The notes under the pieces were generated by a model. The model did not search any database, had not been told where the DNA came from, and worked only from the letters and a program-made list of their open reading frames with translations. Below are positions 1 to 6,649 of a DNA stretch of 8,334 nt, in pieces. Both the position numbers and the translations under genes were made by a program. Position 1 is the first letter of the stretch, and each line of letters begins with the position of its first letter. Location of the stretch: NCBI GenBank assembly GCA_018667995.1, contig JABIQT010000993.1:1-8334 (forward strand), given 5' to 3'. The DNA is from Candidatus Latescibacterota bacterium. Lineage in GTDB: Bacteria > JAAXHH01 > JABIQT01.

Positions 1-1377
1 GCTGCGACCATGGGATTGGTATCCCGGAAACTCGGGGTCGCGGACGGAAGGATGAAGATCAGCATTGAGGGATTTCCTGATCATGGATTGCCGCTCAAAG
101 GGTGGTCGCAGCGATACACAGGAAGCAAAGGGGAGTATAAAGTGCTCGCTCCGCTGATGGATGCCGACAGTAAAGCGACCGGAGATGGAGCGGTTTTTCA
201 CATACACAAGGGGGCGGGGAATTTAATTGTTCTGGCCTATGATGTGGCGGCCTGCGTATACCTGCTGCGCCAGGGAAACCCTCTGCTCGGGGGATTTCGA
301 AGTTCAGGATTTGATCGTATGCGACCGTCGGATCTCTTCCAGGACTGGCAGATGGATCAGGATTCAGTCTGGCCAGTAGCGGACCTGCATTGTCACTATT
401 TGCGCGAGCTGATTCATCGAGCCTGGCCGGACGATTCGGTATTACCGTGGTTATGGTATTTTCCTGACGGCGTGGACACCATGATGACGTTCACTTCCGA
501 CGACGACTGGTCCACCCGGCCCCAGTTTGAATCCTTGATTGATGCGTGTGAGACACATGAAGCAGGGCTCACGTTCTATCTGGTTCAGGAGCGCAGCGTC
601 ATGGATCCGGGCTGGTTTGAGGATCTTGCCATCCGTGGGTTTGACTTCTCGATTCATCCGGATCTTCCACCTCCCACACTTCCTCTATGGGAGGACCGTT
701 TACGCACGCATGTTTCGCAGTTCCGAGATACCTATGGACGGCCTCCCACACCGTCCGTTCGTAACCACTGCATAACCTGGGCCGGTTATCTTGATGGTGT
801 TCGAATACAGGCCCGTCACGGATTCACATTCGATACCAATTGGTTTTCGTTGCTTCCCCAGGGCAAACACTACATGACCGGATCCGGCCTTCCCATGAAA
901 TTCGCTGATCTCTCTGGCAATGTGTTGGCCATGTTTCAGCTTCCCACACAGTTCTCCGATGAGACTACCCTGGGCGGACAGGGATTTGAATGGTCATTGG
1001 ACCTCACTCCTGATCAGGGCGTGACCTGCGTGACCGACATCATGAAACAGAATGCCCGCGCTACGCATAGCATGCTGTGCGTAAATGCCCATCCCGTCTC
1101 ATTCGCTACCTATAGCGCTGCGCTCTGGGAACCAGTGCTGGCCTACGCCCATAGTGCCGGCATCCCAGTCTGGGATGTGGATCGATTCAGCCGTTTCTGG
1201 CACGCCCGCCGTAACGTTCGACTGCGCCCTGTGCCTAAGGGTGGAAAGCTGGAGATACCAGACTCATCGGGAGCGCTCGGTGGACTCCGAGCTATGGTGC
1301 CCGAAGAGGGAGGTCGTCATGGATCTGGAAGTCGCAGCATATGCGGGCGTCCGTTCACTGAGCACACATTGTCCTGA
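1..1377 (+). CDS. Polysaccharide-deacetylase-like protein with N-terminal GATase-like part (5' partial)
   Basis: The frame is open to the left edge and the first ATG (base 10) has no ribosome binding site, so the true start is most likely outside the window. Numbering is from that ATG. Residues about 1-95 look like the end of a class I glutamine-amidotransferase/ThuA-like domain; the stretch AYDVAACVYLLRQGNP (76-91) is typical of the piece joining it to the next domain. Residues about 125-395 look like a polysaccharide deacetylase/GH-deacetylase barrel. Visible motifs are an acidic cluster FTSDDDW (D164-D166), RNHCITW (H253), FDTNW (D275) and NAHP (H361), which could supply a metal site of the Asp-His-His kind. 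Substrate is unknown; cell-wall or exopolysaccharide is a guess. The last ~25 residues are Gly/Arg/Ser-rich and unlike a folded domain, so the C-terminus may be truncated or frameshifted. The family call is from recalled motifs, not from a search. Confidence 0.7.
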   Translation, partial: AATMGLVSRKLGVADGRMKISIEGFPDHGLPLKGWSQRYTGSKGEYKVLAPLMDADSKATGDGAVFHIHKGAGNLIVLAYDVAACVYLLRQGNPLLGGFRSSGFDRMRPSDLFQDWQMDQDSVWPVADLHCHYLRELIHRAWPDDSVLPWLWYFPDGVDTMMTFTSDDDWSTRPQFESLIDACETHEAGLTFYLVQERSVMDPGWFEDLAIRGFDFSIHPDLPPPTLPLWEDRLRTHVSQFRDTYGRPPTPSVRNHCITWAGYLDGVRIQARHGFTFDTNWFSLLPQGKHYMTGSGLPMKFADLSGNVLAMFQLPTQFSDETTLGGQGFEWSLDLTPDQGVTCVTDIMKQNARATHSMLCVNAHPVSFATYSAALWEPVLAYAHSAGIPVWDVDRFSRFWHARRNVRLRPVPKGGKLEIPDSSGALGGLRAMVPEEGGRHGSGSRSICGRPFTEHTLS

Positions 1378-1618
1378 GCGGGGATACCCTTGACTAACAT
1401 GCTACGGTGAAGCTGGAAAACACAACCGCGGACCAAGTGGTAAATCTGGAGTGACGAGGACGCCACATAGGCGAAGGTAGATGTGCACAGGCTTACAAAC
1501 AGATATGGGTATAGCCCCTTTTCTTAGGCAACGGCGGATCCATTTCTGTGATATTTTACCGGCAATTGTCCTGACTGCGTTTATTTGTGATCACTCTTAC
1601 GGAACACTCCGAAACTGG

Positions 1619-1634
1619 CCAGGTACCAACCTGG
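1619..1634. repeat. Short perfect inverted repeat (hairpin)
   Basis: CCAGGT and ACCTGG are perfect reverse complements around a four-base ACCA loop. No T-run follows, so it is not an intrinsic terminator. It could be an operator or a leader-RNA hairpin, or chance. It lies about 255 bases before the permease start. Confidence 0.35.
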
Positions 1635-1875
1635 GACCTTCACAGCAAGCCACAATACTCACGTCTTTGCAGCAGGAATGGTCATGACAAGGACGAGGCA
1701 TATGGCCTCTCTTCCCCAGTGTGTTCGTGCAGAAGCGAATAAAACGGGGACGATGTGCTATGGCGCTTCTCTAGGTATGCCTTGCAGCTGTTATTGTGCG
1801 AGATGTACCCAACCGAATGACTCCAATGGAAGTCTATCCTGGCAGCGCTACTCAGATACTATCCAAATATGTTCC

Positions 1876-1881
1876 AGGAGG
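1876..1881 (+). promoter_or_regulatory. Ribosome binding site fixing the permease GTG start
   Basis: AGGAGG is a full Shine-Dalgarno core, eight bases before GTG at 1890. The in-frame ATG at 1869 lies upstream of this site and has nothing comparable before it, so the GTG is preferred. It also gives the usual N-terminus of this permease family, an aromatic-rich start followed by an amphipathic basic segment. Confidence 0.8.
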
Positions 1882-1889
1882 AACTGATC

Positions 1890-4289
1890 GTGTTCTTCAA
1901 CTATGTGAAGATTTCTCTTCGTAATATCAGACGGCGGAAGGCCTATGCCGTAATAAACATACTGGGTCTCGCCATTGGTCTCTCCAGTTGCATCTTTATT
2001 ATGCTCTACGTGCAGGATGAACTCAACCGGGATCGTTTTCATACCCGTGCCGATCGGCTCTATCGCGTTACGAACGACTATAGCTCCGACACCGGTGTCA
2101 GTAGCGCGGCCAGAACAGCGCCCTTGCTGGGACCCGAACTTGAGGCAGAATTCCCCGAGGTGGAACAGTCAGTGCGTTTCAAGACCTTTGGTGGTATCGC
2201 CGCTCACGGTGATAAGCGGTTCTATGAGCAGGATGGATTCTATGCGGTCGACTCAGAGATCTTTCAGGTATTCACCTTCCCGTTGATCAAGGGGGATCCT
2301 TCTACCGCGCTTCAGGATCCGTTCTCGCTCGTGCTATCCCTTGAGACGGCTCGGAAGTACTTTGGTGACGAAGATCCGATGGGCAAAACGATTACCATCA
2401 GGGAGGATTACGAATTCACTGTCACCGGGGTGCTTGCACCGATTCCATTTAACTCGCATATCCAGGTCCAGCTTCTGATGTCATTCGGAGCGCTCGAGAC
2501 CTTCTACGGATCGGATGCGCTGAATACCTGGCAAAACAATATCTACTACACATATCTGCTGCTTCGCGAGGGAACAGACTCCTCCGTGCTGGCAAGCAAA
2601 ATACCAGCCTTTGTGGAGCGTAATATATCACCGGGGCTTTCAGAAGGTACAAGCATAGCGTTGCCCCTTCAGCTGGTTACAGATATCCACCTCTACTCCG
2701 ACCGGCAGCACGATCTGCAAACCGGCGGAGACATCACCAGTGTGTACCTTTTTAGTGGTATCGCCATCTTCATTCTGATCGTAGCCTGTATCAATTTTAT
2801 GAATCTCGCTACTGCCCGGTCCGCCGGTCGGGCTCGAGAGGTCGGCCTTCGAAAGGCGGTTGGTGCTGTCCGTGGTCAATTGATTAGCCAGTTTCTGGGA
2901 GAGTCAGTTGTGTTCGCGGTGCTTGCCGCACTCCTGGCTCTGGTCATAGTGCAGTTCGCCCTTCCCGCATTCAACGAGATCGCAGGAAAACAACTTGCGG
3001 TGGGCGCGATTTTCAGTTTCGAGATTGCTGTGATTATTGGCGCGATGATCCTGCTCTCTGGAGTCCTCGCCGGTAGCTATCCGGCTCTATATCTATCTGC
3101 ATTTGAACCTGCGAGAGTCCTGAAGGGAAAGGTGCAGGCAAGCAGATCGGGACGACTGTTGCGCCAGTGGTTGGTGGTCCTCCAATTTGCGATTTCAATT
3201 GCCCTCATCGCCGGTACGGACATTGCCTTTAAGCAGCTGAACTTCCTGCGGACCACGGATATGGGGTTCGATAAAGAGCAAATTCTCGTCGTGCCCTTCT
3301 TTTGGGAGCCCATCGTACAGCAGCGATATGGAGCCCTGAAGTCAGAACTTGAAGGACTTCCCTCCGTGGATCGGATCACCGCCTCCGGAGATATTCCAGG
3401 ACGAATGTTTACCTCGCTCTCCTACAATACGGAACGCGATGATGGACCGGCGTCTGGTGGGATAACCTCCCTTCTGGTCGGTAGCGATTTTGCCAAAACC
3501 TATAAAGCCACACTCGTTGCTGGCAGGGATTTCGACTCTGGCCGTCAACTTGACGCGTCCGGCAAAGGCTACATCCTGAATGAGGCCGCCGTCTCAGCCA
3601 TCGGCTGGAACAGTCCAGATGACGCTGTAGGGCGCAAGTTTTCCTTGGGAGGAAGGGAAGCTGGACAAGTGGTGGGTGTAGTCCGTGATTTCAATGTGAC
3701 GACGCTTCAGGAGTCTATTAAACCGCTGGCCATGGGAGTCTGGCCGGATTGGTTTGGTTATCTGTCAATCAGGGTTCAATCGGAGGACATACCAGGTACA
3801 TTGGCCGCCATAGAAGGCGTCTGGAATACCGTCATCGCCACGCTCCCGTTCGAGCCTTTCTTCCTCGACGCAGCACTTGATCGACAATACCAGTCAGAGC
3901 AGAGGCTGAGCCAGGTATTCGGCACATTTTCAGCCATGGCGATCTTTATTGCTTGCCTGGGACTGTTCGGGCTGATCTCATTTACCGCAGAGCAGCGCAC
4001 GCGCGAAATAGGAATCCGTAAGGTTCTGGGTGCTTCGGTGGCTGGCGTCGTGGGTATGCTATCGTGGGACTTTGTGAAGCTGGTTCTCGCTGCAAACCTT
4101 GTAGCCATTCCGGTCACTTATATCGTCATGAATGCCTGGCTGAGCGACTTCGCCTATCATGACCAGATTGGCATGGGTACTTTTGTACTCTCTGGCATAT
4201 TAACTCTTGGCATCGCCTTATCCACCGTAGGCTATCAGGCCATTCGGGCTGCCTTGACCAACCCCGTTGATGCGCTGCAATTTGAGTGA
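1890..4289 (+). CDS. Large ABC transporter permease, MacB/FtsX family, two-half type
   Basis: Inner-membrane permease of 799 residues, starting at GTG. A basic amphipathic helix (KISLRNIRRRK, 7-17) leads into TM1 (about 18-41). A MacB_PCD-like extracytoplasmic domain follows (about 50-280), then three membrane segments near 286-306, 335-360 and 375-400. The second half repeats the plan: TM near 422-444, an extracytoplasmic domain (about 450-670), then TMs near 677-700, 725-748 and 765-785. The FtsX-domain signature after the first TM of each triplet occurs twice, as REVGLRKAVGA (E317) and REIGIRKVLGA (E706), so the protein is an internal duplication. That length and layout match the ~800-residue permeases common in Bacteroidota-like and Acidobacteriota genomes, which work with a separate ATPase in export or mechanotransmission. 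No ATPase gene is next to it, and its cargo cannot be read from the sequence. It ends in QFE, after the family's typical NPVDAL. Family call is secure; role is open. Confidence 0.93.
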   Translation: MFFNYVKISLRNIRRRKAYAVINILGLAIGLSSCIFIMLYVQDELNRDRFHTRADRLYRVTNDYSSDTGVSSAARTAPLLGPELEAEFPEVEQSVRFKTFGGIAAHGDKRFYEQDGFYAVDSEIFQVFTFPLIKGDPSTALQDPFSLVLSLETARKYFGDEDPMGKTITIREDYEFTVTGVLAPIPFNSHIQVQLLMSFGALETFYGSDALNTWQNNIYYTYLLLREGTDSSVLASKIPAFVERNISPGLSEGTSIALPLQLVTDIHLYSDRQHDLQTGGDITSVYLFSGIAIFILIVACINFMNLATARSAGRAREVGLRKAVGAVRGQLISQFLGESVVFAVLAALLALVIVQFALPAFNEIAGKQLAVGAIFSFEIAVIIGAMILLSGVLAGSYPALYLSAFEPARVLKGKVQASRSGRLLRQWLVVLQFAISIALIAGTDIAFKQLNFLRTTDMGFDKEQILVVPFFWEPIVQQRYGALKSELEGLPSVDRITASGDIPGRMFTSLSYNTERDDGPASGGITSLLVGSDFAKTYKATLVAGRDFDSGRQLDASGKGYILNEAAVSAIGWNSPDDAVGRKFSLGGREAGQVVGVVRDFNVTTLQESIKPLAMGVWPDWFGYLSIRVQSEDIPGTLAAIEGVWNTVIATLPFEPFFLDAALDRQYQSEQRLSQVFGTFSAMAIFIACLGLFGLISFTAEQRTREIGIRKVLGASVAGVVGMLSWDFVKLVLAANLVAIPVTYIVMNAWLSDFAYHDQIGMGTFVLSGILTLGIALSTVGYQAIRAALTNPVDALQFE

Positions 4290-4314
4290 GCCGATCTACA
4301 GGTAGTCTATGAGC

Positions 4315-4383
4315 GGCACCCCGTAACCCTATTTCTGATTCCTTGATGGCGTACATCGCTGGCACCGCGTCCCCCTGTTTCTG
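4315..4383. repeat. Imperfect direct repeat, two 23-base units 46 bases apart
   Basis: Bases 4315-4337 and 4361-4383 share 19 of 23 positions by direct comparison. Both begin GGCACC and end TTTCTG. They lie just after the permease stop codon. They could be a binding-site pair, a remnant of a duplication, or part of a dispersed repeat family. Nothing in the sequence decides which. Confidence 0.4.
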
Positions 4384-4437
4384 TTATCTCGAACCACAGA
4401 CTCCCGTCGCCACATCCTGGTCCGGCTACGTTCGGCC

Positions 4438-4454
4438 ACCGGTTGTAGACCGGT
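4438..4454. repeat. ACCGGT hairpin
   Basis: Two copies of the self-complementary hexamer ACCGGT flank a five-base TGTAG loop and can pair as a six-base-pair stem. CTAC just upstream (in GGCTACG) could pair instead with the loop's GTAG, giving an alternative fold. No T-run follows directly, so terminator activity is doubtful, though its place 150 bases after the permease is suggestive. Confidence 0.3.
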
Positions 4455-4575
4455 ATGGTTCTCACAGCGTATAAGAGTGCCCTTCCCGATTATCCTTCAG
4501 ATCTTTTTTTACCCCATCTTGCGCCAGCTTTTGAGATCCATTCTGGTCGTTTGTGCGTGTGGTGTCTGGTAAGAG

Positions 4576-4604
4576 TTGACACAGCGATATACAGACATTA
4601 ATAC
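4576..4604 (+). promoter_or_regulatory. Candidate promoter for the GH5-like gene
   Basis: A perfect sigma70-type -35 box, TTGACA (4576-4581), is followed after 17 bases by TAATAC (4599-4604), a weak -10 box matching TATAAT at three of six positions. Transcription would begin near 4611 and leave a leader of about 120 bases before the start codon at 4734. The -35 match and spacing are good; the weak -10 and the unknown sigma preferences of the host limit confidence. Confidence 0.35.
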
Positions 4605-4733
4605 ATCAGGAGACGCCACCAAAGATTCGGCCGGTGGGCATCATCGAAGCCTTGGCAAAGTCACGCCCAAGATCATCTACCGGGAAACTCCCTTCGGCGG
4701 CACTGGAGGGTAACAATTGAGGTACTTCATCAC

Positions 4734-5693
4734 ATGACGGATTTCAGCACCATCAAAGGGTTCAACTATTTTCTGAAACCCGATTACTCGTTCTCGTCCT
4801 GGATAGATTTTGATCCTGACCGCGCCGAACTGGAACTGACGCGGGCAAAATCTCATTTTCCTGTAATCAATACGATCCGGGTACAACTTTCATGGGACGT
4901 ACATAACGTGCACCCGGAACGTTATCTCGAGAACTTCGAGTCTTTGCTTAGTATATCGGACAGGCTTGGTCTCCAGGTGATTCCTACGTTATTCTCACGG
5001 TGCCCGGCCATGGGAAACATCTATGCAGACCACTTCATGCCCGGTTGGAACTGGTTTACGATACGCGCGGAAGGTAATTGGTCTTCGATTTTTGACGCCT
5101 ATCTTACCGCTTTTCTGACCACCTACGGGCGGGACAAGCGGATCAATATCTGGGATCTATGCAATGAGCCATTTCCCTTTGCCCCAGGGAGTTACGGTCA
5201 AGATGGTATACCGGACGCAGTGAAACATATCGAGCAAGGCGAGTACGACTGGTTGCAGCGTGGGTACGAGCTCTGCAAGTCCATCGGCCCGGATGCACCC
5301 ATAGGTGTCAGCGTGCTTCAGGATTTTGGAAGACCTGGGCTCGAAAGGGTCGCCGGGATCAGCGATATACTATTGATTCATCCCTACTTCGTGCATGACC
5401 TGGATAACGAGCTGGAAAAAACTGCGTTTCTGCAGATGCTGGACGACTATTCGGCGCTATCGGCGGAAGTGGGTAAACCGATGGTTGCTACTGAAACTTG
5501 CTGGCCGTCGGATAATGATGCCTGGCATGTGTCCAATATCAGGTTTACCTTGTCCGAGCTCAAGAAACGCAAGATAGGTTGGATCGGAGCAAAGCTCCAT
5601 CAGAGCCCCGGCGGTCGTGAAGACTTGCCCGGTGAACCCATTCGGTCCGACTGTTCCCTGCGCCCGGGCCACGATGTGTTTAACGAATTCTGA
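4734..5693 (+). CDS. GH5-like (clan GH-A) glycoside hydrolase, cytoplasmic
   Basis: A 319-residue single-domain TIM barrel of the cellulase/GH5-like type. It starts with the strand-1 motif KGFNYF (8-13). The acid/base glutamate is E145 in WDLCNEP (140-146), at the end of strand 4. The nucleophile is E254 in VATETCW (251-257), at the end of strand 7. The gap of 109 residues between them fits clan GH-A. Aromatic residues at W117-F120 and at W275 could line the sugar-binding cleft. There is no signal peptide, binding module or linker, so the enzyme should act in the cytoplasm on imported oligosaccharides or glycosides, not on polymers outside. The ATG has a modest GAGGT site ten bases upstream (4719-4723). 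The frame is open further upstream to 4602, but that translation does not look like protein. The C-terminus (GHDVFNEF) is intact. Clan call is strong; the exact family and substrate are not readable. Confidence 0.85.
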   Translation: MTDFSTIKGFNYFLKPDYSFSSWIDFDPDRAELELTRAKSHFPVINTIRVQLSWDVHNVHPERYLENFESLLSISDRLGLQVIPTLFSRCPAMGNIYADHFMPGWNWFTIRAEGNWSSIFDAYLTAFLTTYGRDKRINIWDLCNEPFPFAPGSYGQDGIPDAVKHIEQGEYDWLQRGYELCKSIGPDAPIGVSVLQDFGRPGLERVAGISDILLIHPYFVHDLDNELEKTAFLQMLDDYSALSAEVGKPMVATETCWPSDNDAWHVSNIRFTLSELKKRKIGWIGAKLHQSPGGREDLPGEPIRSDCSLRPGHDVFNEF

Positions 5694-5735
5694 CAGCAAA
5701 TACTATCTCAACTCAGATACGGTTATGCCAATGAT

Positions 5736-5741
5736 AGGTGG
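5736..5741 (+). promoter_or_regulatory. Ribosome binding site choosing the DUF1223 start
   Basis: AGGTGG lies seven bases before ATG 5749. The earlier in-frame ATGs at 5725 and 5731 have no such site, and the still earlier 5617 would overlap the glycosidase. Starting at 5749 also places a textbook signal peptide exactly at the N-terminus. Confidence 0.65.
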
Positions 5742-5748
5742 CTTCTCG

Positions 5749-6510
5749 ATGTATAGACGCAGCGTATTGCTCTACGCTTGTTTGACTGTACTATTCGTAG
5801 GTGTGACAGGCCCCCCTGTTTTTGCCATAAAACCCAATACCTTTGAGCCTGTAGCGGTCGTCGAGCTGTTTACCTCCGAGGGATGCTCCAGTTGTCCGCC
5901 GGCTGACCGGCTGTTGGGAGAGATTGAGGCGGATGCCAGGGCCTCGCAACGACGTATATTTCCACTGGCCTTCCATGTGGATTACTGGAATTCCCTGGGT
6001 TGGAACGATCCGTTCAGTAGCAGTGAATCTTCGGAGCGACAGCGAGCCTACGGTAGGACCATGGGGCTTGAGAGCATCTACACACCGCAGATGATTGTGA
6101 ATGGCACCGACCAGTTTGTGGGCCATCGTGCCGTTGAAGCAGAGGCCAGCATCACGCGCGCTTTGTCACAGAGAGTGCCCGTTAAGATATCTCTCGAAGT
6201 TCAAAGGCGTTCTGAATCAGAGTGGGACGTGGTCTATGAAACCATGAATGCCTCCGAGGATCTGGTCTTGAACGTGGCTCTCGTCCAAAGAGAAACGCAC
6301 CAGGATGTAGCTGCCGGAGAGAATATGGGGAGGCGATTGCCCCATTTCAATGTGGTGCGATTCTTCAAAACTGTGCCGATTGGAAGCGGATCATTGACGT
6401 TGGTTGTTCCACGTGATGTAGTATCAGAGAACCTCACTGTCATCGGGTATGTGCAGAATCAAGTATCCATGCGCATCGAAGGGGCAATAGAGGGAAAAGT
6501 GAATCCGTAG
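5749..6510 (+). CDS. Secreted DUF1223 protein (thioredoxin-like fold)
   Basis: A 253-residue protein. Residues 1-26 form a signal peptide: basic MYRR, a hydrophobic core, then VFA before the likely cut, so the mature protein should be outside the inner membrane. The mature part opens with the DUF1223 hallmark VELFTSEGCSSCPPAD, in which C46 and C49 form a CxxC pair at the place of a thioredoxin active site. Other family landmarks are HVDYWN (76-81), a TPQ turn (112-114) at the cis-proline position, and MIVNG after it. A beta-rich C-terminal part (about 150-253) follows, also as in DUF1223. The biochemical role of the family is unsettled; a redox function is inferred from the fold and CxxC. It starts 55 bases after the glycosidase stop, so the two could share a transcript, but no functional link is evident. 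Length and ends look complete. Confidence 0.88.
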   Translation: MYRRSVLLYACLTVLFVGVTGPPVFAIKPNTFEPVAVVELFTSEGCSSCPPADRLLGEIEADARASQRRIFPLAFHVDYWNSLGWNDPFSSSESSERQRAYGRTMGLESIYTPQMIVNGTDQFVGHRAVEAEASITRALSQRVPVKISLEVQRRSESEWDVVYETMNASEDLVLNVALVQRETHQDVAAGENMGRRLPHFNVVRFFKTVPIGSGSLTLVVPRDVVSENLTVIGYVQNQVSMRIEGAIEGKVNP

Positions 6511-6598
6511 AAATGCGTTTGAACGATCCCAGGTGGGTAGGTGCCATGGATCTGATACCTTACCGAAATCAGCACCCGGGTTCTGAATTTACGACCTC

Positions 6599-6613
6599 GG
6601 TATTTTTGATACC
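6599..6613. promoter_or_regulatory. Inverted repeat in front of the lactonase, possible operator
   Basis: GGTAT and ATACC are perfect reverse complements around a TTTTG centre. The half-site context TGATACC also occurs at 6553-6559, giving two copies 54 bases apart. CATAAT (6613-6618), a five-of-six match to a -10 box, abuts the right arm, with no good -35 box upstream. The arrangement would suit a repressor site over the promoter of the lactonase operon, but the elements are short and may be chance. Confidence 0.3.
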
Positions 6614-6649
6614 ATAATCAATTGGAAGAAGATCTCAGGAGAATACATA

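Larger units (their letters stand above)
1378..1889. other. Intergenic stretch of about 510 bases, no convincing gene
   Basis: Forward frames were read through. Two forward open frames of 68-69 codons (1481-1687 and 1678-1887) have no ribosome binding site, are rich in Cys, Arg and Thr as random reading usually is, and resemble nothing I know. On the reverse strand I read only parts and saw no recognisable protein. The stretch holds a perfect short hairpin (1619-1634), two copies of TGTGAT (1547-1552 and 1586-1591, the second inside the palindrome GTGATCAC at 1587-1594), and the ribosome binding site of the next gene at its end. No convincing -35/-10 pair for the permease could be picked. The length is unusual next to the 40-140 base gaps downstream, so it may be decayed coding sequence or a regulatory leader. 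Confidence 0.6.
4290..4733. other. Intergenic stretch of about 440 bases with repeat, hairpin and promoter
   Basis: No convincing gene. It holds an imperfect direct repeat (4315-4383), an ACCGGT hairpin (4438-4454), a seven-T run (4504-4510) about 50 bases after that hairpin and too far away to make a standard terminator, and a promoter-like pair at 4576-4604. A 45-codon frame from TTG 4576 to the stop at 4711-4713 reads as plausible protein near its end (KVTPKIIYRETPFGG) but its TTG is the promoter's -35 box and it has no ribosome binding site, so I do not call it a gene. Confidence 0.6.

Noticed and set aside
10-12. ATG at base 10 as the true start of the deacetylase-like gene
   Set aside because: No ribosome binding site is visible, the frame is open to the edge, and the protein begins in the middle of a domain.
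1547-1594. CRP-type binding site from the TGTGAT copies
   Set aside because: The copies are direct repeats 39 bases apart, without the TGTGA-N6-TCACA spacing of a CRP site.
1869-1871. ATG as start of the permease
   Set aside because: The AGGAGG site lies downstream of it and is well spaced for GTG at 1890.
1481-1887. Two overlapping 68-69 codon forward frames as small genes
   Set aside because: No ribosome binding site, amino-acid make-up like random reading, and no recognisable family.
3776-4117. 113-codon reverse-strand frame inside the permease
   Set aside because: It is the antisense of a clear coding region, with Ser/Arg/Thr-rich make-up and no family resemblance.
4504-4510. Seven-T run as an intrinsic terminator
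   Set aside because: No stable stem lies directly before it; the nearest hairpin is about 50 bases upstream.
5617-5748. Longer N-terminus for the DUF1223 protein
   Set aside because: It would overlap the glycosidase gene and bury the signal peptide; ATG 5749 has a good ribosome binding site.
5791-6126. 111-codon reverse-strand frame opposite the DUF1223 gene
   Set aside because: The forward strand carries the plain DUF1223 motifs and signal peptide; the reverse frame resembles nothing.
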